Assembly (NCBI GenBank): GCA_965230065.1
Contig: OZ245942.1
Location: 6,634,001-6,698,000 of the forward strand
Reading direction: 5' to 3'
DNA from: G965230065 sp965230065
GTDB taxonomy: Bacteria > Bacteroidota > Bacteroidia > Cytophagales > Cyclobacteriaceae
DNA length: 64,000 nucleotides
Shown here in pieces: positions 59,805 to 64,000 of this stretch. The notes under the pieces are model-generated. The model did not search any database, was not told the origin of the DNA, and saw only the letters and a program-made list of their open reading frames with translations. Position 1 is the stretch's first letter; each line of letters begins with the position of its first letter. The translations under genes and the position numbers were made by a program.

Positions 59805-62800
59805 TTAAGCTTTCACCGAATCGCTTCCGGGATTAAAAAACCCACCCAGGCGCAAAATGTAAGGAATGGTTGCTGCCAGCCCTGCCAGTAATGCAGAAAA
59901 TTGTTTTACAATACTTTGATTGGCAAAGATAAAGAACAAGATCAGGCTGATTATCGCCAGAATGATGACTGTCTTGTAAATTCTCCAGGTACCCGACTGG
60001 TTCAACTCTTTCTCCATCTCAAGGGCTTCGGCTTTGTCAATATTTAATATAAAATTCCTGAAACTTTCATTCATCACATGCAGGGATTCATCATAAAAAA
60101 TCAATCCTTTTTCCAGTAATTTTATAATAACAGAGGTATTTTTCGTGTTGGCAAAACCATCGTTGGCCAGGTCATATAAAAAGAATTTCTCGTCGTGAGA
60201 GCAGGCATTCCACAGCGCATAGTAAAAGGGCTGGGCAAGGGTACGTATTTTTAACAGTAGCTCTTCTTTAAAGGTCTCTTGCTGATGAGCCGGAAGTTTA
60301 TTTATCTTTTCATAATTGATAGACTTTGACAGTGAGCCCCAAAGCTGGTTAAAATAGGGCTTGTGTACGCTAAACTCATGCTCAAGCATTTCTTTGACCC
60401 CGGCAGACACTGGCAGTCTTTTCCTTGGCTTTCCGCTGCTTACAACATAAGAAAAATACATTTCAATAAACTCAGCCAGCACATCTTTCCATCTGGATAC
60501 AAATACATGCAGGTTTTTGTCTTTGTATGCTTCTTTTTCCTGCAAGCTTTCATATTTCTCAATAACCTGAACAGGGGCAAGTTTAGAAATAATAACAATT
60601 TTGTTATGGTTTGTTTTTAACTTTTCAATTACCTCCAGGGTGCGCCAGCCAGCGGTAATATTATCAATGCCATACCCAAAGTCTTCTATCACCACGATTT
60701 TGTTACTGAGCTTTGCTACTTTACTCAAAATTTGCTTTTTGTAATGGTCTTCATCCATTATTTCGGATAAGCTAATCGGTTCAAAATTTGAAGTTTTGAT
60801 AATATCTTTGGTGCTGGAAAAGGGGGAAGAAACAATGAAAATATTGAGGTAATCTTCTGTCTGCCCCTGGTTTTCACCAACGGTTATGGTTTGCTTATCA
60901 ATCTTTAGCTCTTTCAAATACCTGTCATCTACGCTGATTATATCCATATTTTCATACAGGTTCATACCAAATATCCGGCGAACAGTAAACCCCAGGTAGT
61001 GCCACAAACTTACAATGAAAATCCCCATGATAATCAGGATGAGTAATGTGATAAATAAGTTGGAAACAGCTTTTGATTGAAAATTACCCTGCTCATCTAA
61101 TAAATATAGGCTTTTTACCGGCGCAATATCGGCAAACAACGTTGGCATAGCAGCCGACAACAAGATAGGCTCTTCTTCATTGGGGTACTTAAACCGATGG
61201 TACTTCATTACCAAATCGTGTGTGGGACAATGTTTAAGTTCCCAGGAAGTATCTGAGGCTGCCGAATGCACAAACCCGCTATTTTCCTTAAAAATTTCAT
61301 TAAAATAAGGGCGAATTTGATACATAAGGGTATCCAGCGCTAAAGTATTTGAACTGAAGTCAGCGATATCATTGCATGCACACTCCGCATAACCTAATGT
61401 GGTGTAATAATTTCCATGCTCTTTTGCCGAGTCATAAATGTTAATTTGTCCGTTTTTACTGTTTATTGTATCACGATGATGAAAGTTTCTTAGCCCCCAG
61501 TTCCTTTCTTCCAAATCTTCACTAATGTGATACAATGCATGCCTTTTTTCAATTTGCCGTTCCTTGTCATACATTTGCCTGAACAGGTAAAACGAGGGCA
61601 AAACAGCCGTAACAATGAGGTAAGTAAATATCATCCATACAAAAGGCCCGGCTGCATCAGAAAAATTAACATGAAGGTTAATTTTCTTTTTCAGGGCCAG
61701 AAAAGCAGATTTATCCAACCCGGCGGTTTGCAAATTCTTAATTTTTACATGCTCCCCGGTTTTTATTTTATGACTGAAAGCAAAATAAATGGAAACCAGC
61801 AATACGGTTATCCATATTCCTAAAAACACAGGATAATTGCCGGTGAGGGAAACTACAAATAAAGAAACCAGCAGGGTAACAATGTTTGTTGTAAACAACA
61901 CACCCCTGTATTTATAACTTTGATTATCCCCTTCTTTTTCATTGGCTAACACGGCAAAACCCACCAGATATGAAATAATAATCCCATAAGCAAAAGAAGC
62001 AAAGGTTTCGATAATTGAATGTTGATTAAAACCATTATACCACACCAAAACAATGGCCAGCAGCACATTGAAGCACCCTAACCAAAAAAAACGATTCCCC
62101 TTGTGCTGGTAGGGCCAAATCCAGGCAAACGGAAATAACTGCCTCTGTAATTTGGAAGTGCGCCGATAAAACAAAGCCACCAGGGTAGATAAAATAATAC
62201 CAATCGTTCCAATTAATAGTACCCCAATCACCGTGAAACTACTGATATTGAGGTAAGGCGATTGAATAAATGCTTTGTCGTAGGAAACTATCAGATACCA
62301 GGGAAAATTTTTCATGTGTTTTATCAACACCCGGTAGTCATGGTTATAGTAGTCAATATCGGCATGTACCCTTCCTTTGCTGTGCATGGCCGAAAGCAAA
62401 GTGCTGGCCTGCCCGCTTTCTTCCAGGTAGTTTTCCTGCAGGTTTTTTGTTTTATCAGAGTGGAATAAAACCTTGCCCGTACCATCAATAAAACTAAAGG
62501 CATACCCGGGGGGCAAAACCGCGTCAATAATGGAATAAAGCTTGGTAGCCACACCAATCATGGCTGCCTCTTTCTCAAAAACAGGCGTTTTGCCTTCATC
62601 ATTAAAAACCAGTTTTTTAGCTTTTGACTTTTTGGCAACCACCGCCATCCTTTGCCCTGAAATCCTGGAAAACAACGACTCAATATAAAATGGCTCACCA
62701 AGTAATTCCTTATCCCGCCAGCCTGTTCCTTCCCGTACAATGGCTTTAAAATAATTACGGTCAAAAAGATTGATTTCTTCTGCACGGTTATGGTCCCGAA

Positions 62801-64000
62801 TGGCCGTAGAAAAAAGAAAGCGCTGGAAACCATCAGCATCTACCCAATAGGTATTGGTAAAATATGGGTAAAGATGCAAACTCTCATCTCTAAATCGTTC
62901 ATCTGCAAAAGCACTCAGCCTGGTAGCCGTATCCTCATTATTTTTTAACTTATAAAGCTGAAAAGCGATAGAATTATCTTCTTCATTTACATGGTTTTCA
63001 ATACTTTCCAAAAAGGCATTAATTTCCTTGATTTCTTTACGAAGTGCCTGCTCTACCGAATCTGACAACACCAATAAGTTTTGGTCTACTTTATTTTTGT
63101 CTACCATCACATAGGTAAAAATAATAAGCAGGGCTATTATCAATAATGAGCAACAAAAAATAAATGAGGTGGAGGTAAGCACCACGTCACGAATGTGCAA
63201 TCTTTCCAGTGAACTCATGAATGAGAGTTTGAGCAACGGAAGGGCAAAAAAGACAAAAAGCAGTCCTAACGAAACATAAACAATGATAAGGTAAGGAAAC
63301 ATTTTAGCCTCGTCCCTGAAATCATTGGCATCTTCCAGGGCGAAAATGCTCCATTGTGTATCATTTCCAGTTTCAAACCGGGTTGAAAACAATTTATACT
63401 TATTGGAAGCCAGCAGTATTTCTAACCCCGACGGCAGGTGATAGTTGATAATAGATTCGGTGGGAATAATAGTGAAAGGATTGTCATCATCTTTATCAAC
63501 ATCGGTTGCGCTGAAACGCTCAGGCAGTTGCACCACATCATTGAAAGCCGTGGAATACACCAGTTTTTTGTCTTTAAAGATGAGGTATTCTTCAAAGCTG
63601 TCACTTCTTTGTAATGGCACAAAAAAACCTGATAAGTCAGTAACAAACTTTACAGTATCAGAAAGCCCATTGCCCATGTCCAGCCTTACCCCTATCTTTA
63701 ATTCATTGCTCCCCTGGGCGTCATCATACCTTAATAATGTTAAATTCTTGTTGATGGCATCTGCCTTTATGCTTGTATTAAGCTGCTGATATATTTCTTC
63801 ATAATTTGCTTTAGCCTGCCTGTCTTGTATTTTTCCCGAATCCAGTATTTTTCTTTCTGTTGACAAAAGTGCACTAAAGCCAGTGACACGGCTTTTTATG
63901 ATTGATTCACCATTCTTTATGAAAGAATTATTTTTTTCCTGAAAATTAATGGCTATTTGCTGCAAAGCCCTTACGCGCTGGGCTGTCAGTTTTTCTTCCT
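59805..64000 (-). CDS. Giant membrane sensor: Cache-type and degenerate NTPase modules (5' end cut)
   Basis: The frame stays open to base 64000, so the N-terminus is outside the window; at least 1397 residues are visible. From the visible end: an extracytoplasmic region to about 215, two helices, a Cache-like sensor (about 300-570, with WVDADGFQRFLFSTA and FDRNYFKAI), a helix, about seven more helices (630-800), a third extracytoplasmic domain (825-985), a helix near 1000, then a cytosolic NTPase-like part. There the P-loop position reads IFIVSSPFSSTKD (no GxxxxGK), followed by IVVIEDFGYG (Walker B-like), then a winged-helix-like segment, LLEKGLIFYDESLHVMNESF, and two final helices. No kinase, GGDEF or methyl-accepting domain. 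Function unknown. Confidence 0.75.
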   Translation of the reverse strand, partial: EEKLTAQRVRALQQIAINFQEKNNSFIKNGESIIKSRVTGFSALLSTERKILDSGKIQDRQAKANYEEIYQQLNTSIKADAINKNLTLLRYDDAQGSNELKIGVRLDMGNGLSDTVKFVTDLSGFFVPLQRSDSFEEYLIFKDKKLVYSTAFNDVVQLPERFSATDVDKDDDNPFTIIPTESIINYHLPSGLEILLASNKYKLFSTRFETGNDTQWSIFALEDANDFRDEAKMFPYLIIVYVSLGLLFVFFALPLLKLSFMSSLERLHIRDVVLTSTSFIFCCSLLIIALLIIFTYVMVDKNKVDQNLLVLSDSVEQALRKEIKEINAFLESIENHVNEEDNSIAFQLYKLKNNEDTATRLSAFADERFRDESLHLYPYFTNTYWVDADGFQRFLFSTAIRDHNRAEEINLFDRNYFKAIVREGTGWRDKELLGEPFYIESLFSRISGQRMAVVAKKSKAKKLVFNDEGKTPVFEKEAAMIGVATKLYSIIDAVLPPGYAFSFIDGTGKVLFHSDKTKNLQENYLEESGQASTLLSAMHSKGRVHADIDYYNHDYRVLIKHMKNFPWYLIVSYDKAFIQSPYLNISSFTVIGVLLIGTIGIILSTLVALFYRRTSKLQRQLFPFAWIWPYQHKGNRFFWLGCFNVLLAIVLVWYNGFNQHSIIETFASFAYGIIISYLVGFAVLANEKEGDNQSYKYRGVLFTTNIVTLLVSLFVVSLTGNYPVFLGIWITVLLVSIYFAFSHKIKTGEHVKIKNLQTAGLDKSAFLALKKKINLHVNFSDAAGPFVWMIFTYLIVTAVLPSFYLFRQMYDKERQIEKRHALYHISEDLEERNWGLRNFHHRDTINSKNGQINIYDSAKEHGNYYTTLGYAECACNDIADFSSNTLALDTLMYQIRPYFNEIFKENSGFVHSAASDTSWELKHCPTHDLVMKYHRFKYPNEEEPILLSAAMPTLFADIAPVKSLYLLDEQGNFQSKAVSNLFITLLILIIMGIFIVSLWHYLGFTVRRIFGMNLYENMDIISVDDRYLKELKIDKQTITVGENQGQTEDYLNIFIVSSPFSSTKDIIKTSNFEPISLSEIMDEDHYKKQILSKVAKLSNKIVVIEDFGYGIDNITAGWRTLEVIEKLKTNHNKIVIISKLAPVQVIEKYESLQEKEAYKDKNLHVFVSRWKDVLAEFIEMYFSYVVSSGKPRKRLPVSAGVKEMLEHEFSVHKPYFNQLWGSLSKSINYEKINKLPAHQQETFKEELLLKIRTLAQPFYYALWNACSHDEKFFLYDLANDGFANTKNTSVIIKLLEKGLIFYDESLHVMNESFRNFILNIDKAEALEMEKELNQSGTWRIYKTVIILAIISLILFFIFANQSIVKQFSALLAGLAATIPYILRLGGFFNPGSDSVKA

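Noticed and set aside
1..64000. tRNA or rRNA genes, phage or plasmid modules
   Set aside because: I found no cloverleaf, rRNA stretch, capsid, replication or transposase gene by reading the gaps and coding frames; a tRNA scan would be needed to be certain.

Overview
The window looks like chromosomal DNA of a gliding-type Bacteroidota, probably order Cytophagales. Four things point that way: a T9SS-type C-terminal sorting domain (29051-29428), Bacteroidota-style promoters (TTTG-N19-TAnnTTTG at 35003-35033), very weak Shine-Dalgarno signals, and many protein families typical of the phylum (Tat-exported Gfo/Idh/MocA and TIM-barrel pairs, PSCyt1 cytochromes, heparinase II/III, DUF2167, a manganese permease fused to a DtxR domain). 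Composition is moderately AT-rich and even throughout. I see no rRNA, tRNA, CRISPR array, transposase, phage or plasmid backbone. Both end genes are cut by the window (lipoamide dehydrogenase at the left, a giant membrane sensor at the right).

Layout. 1-9.5 kb: lipoamide dehydrogenase, a lipoprotein, the FluC fluoride channel, a patatin/beta-barrel outer-membrane phospholipase, an EamA exporter, an acetyltransferase, an isolated nuoH, a Ser/Arg-tailed lipoprotein and a CNNM-CBS transporter. 9.5-16.5 kb: menC (menaquinone), an acetyltransferase, a penicillin-acylase-family amidase, a DUF2167 membrane protein and hemB. 16.6-19 kb: the ergothioneine pair egtD and egtB. 19-26.5 kb: an FtsX-permease remnant, rnhA, marC, a class V aminotransferase and aroQ, then divergently xerD and pyrD, a GT39-like membrane protein, and rsmE. 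26.5-31 kb: a DUF2231-cytochrome-LRR protein, a membrane protein, a sorting-domain-only lipoprotein, msrB, a cytochrome-like remnant and an unassigned small protein. 31-36 kb: a complete manganese-type ABC importer with its DtxR-family regulator and a palindrome placed in the importer promoter. 36-40 kb: a sugar or sugar-acid uptake and oxidation operon (SSS symporter, small membrane partner, SDR, Gfo/Idh/MocA). 40-46.5 kb: a PRC-barrel-like protein, a branched-chain aminotransferase divergent from a MocR-type regulator, a heparinase II/III lyase and a membrane protein. 46.5-52.5 kb: secreted and TIM-barrel proteins, then the LemA-TPM-TPM operon. 52.8-64 kb: a Tat-exported Gfo/Idh plus TIM-barrel pair, a Crp/Fnr regulator, pirin, DUF5996, two alpha/beta hydrolases (one resembling DUF2235/Tle1) and the membrane sensor with a degenerate NTPase-like module.

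The most unusual structure is between the genes. Short intergenic gaps repeatedly carry degenerate word repeats folded into imperfect hairpins: GGAAGACCGGAGACCG words at four loci, GCAGTGGCAGT words at three, a GGTGCTG heptamer repeated 13 times, a TTATACGTTATTCG palindrome, and AAACTACAAAC words. Two different families share an exact 17-bp GC-rich module, and the hairpin words are usually followed by AAAC words just before a start codon. The other main leads are the truncated giant sensor, the Tle1-like hydrolase, the sorting-domain-only lipoprotein, the permease-DtxR fusion with its operator-like promoter, and two gene remnants (FtsX permease, cytochrome).
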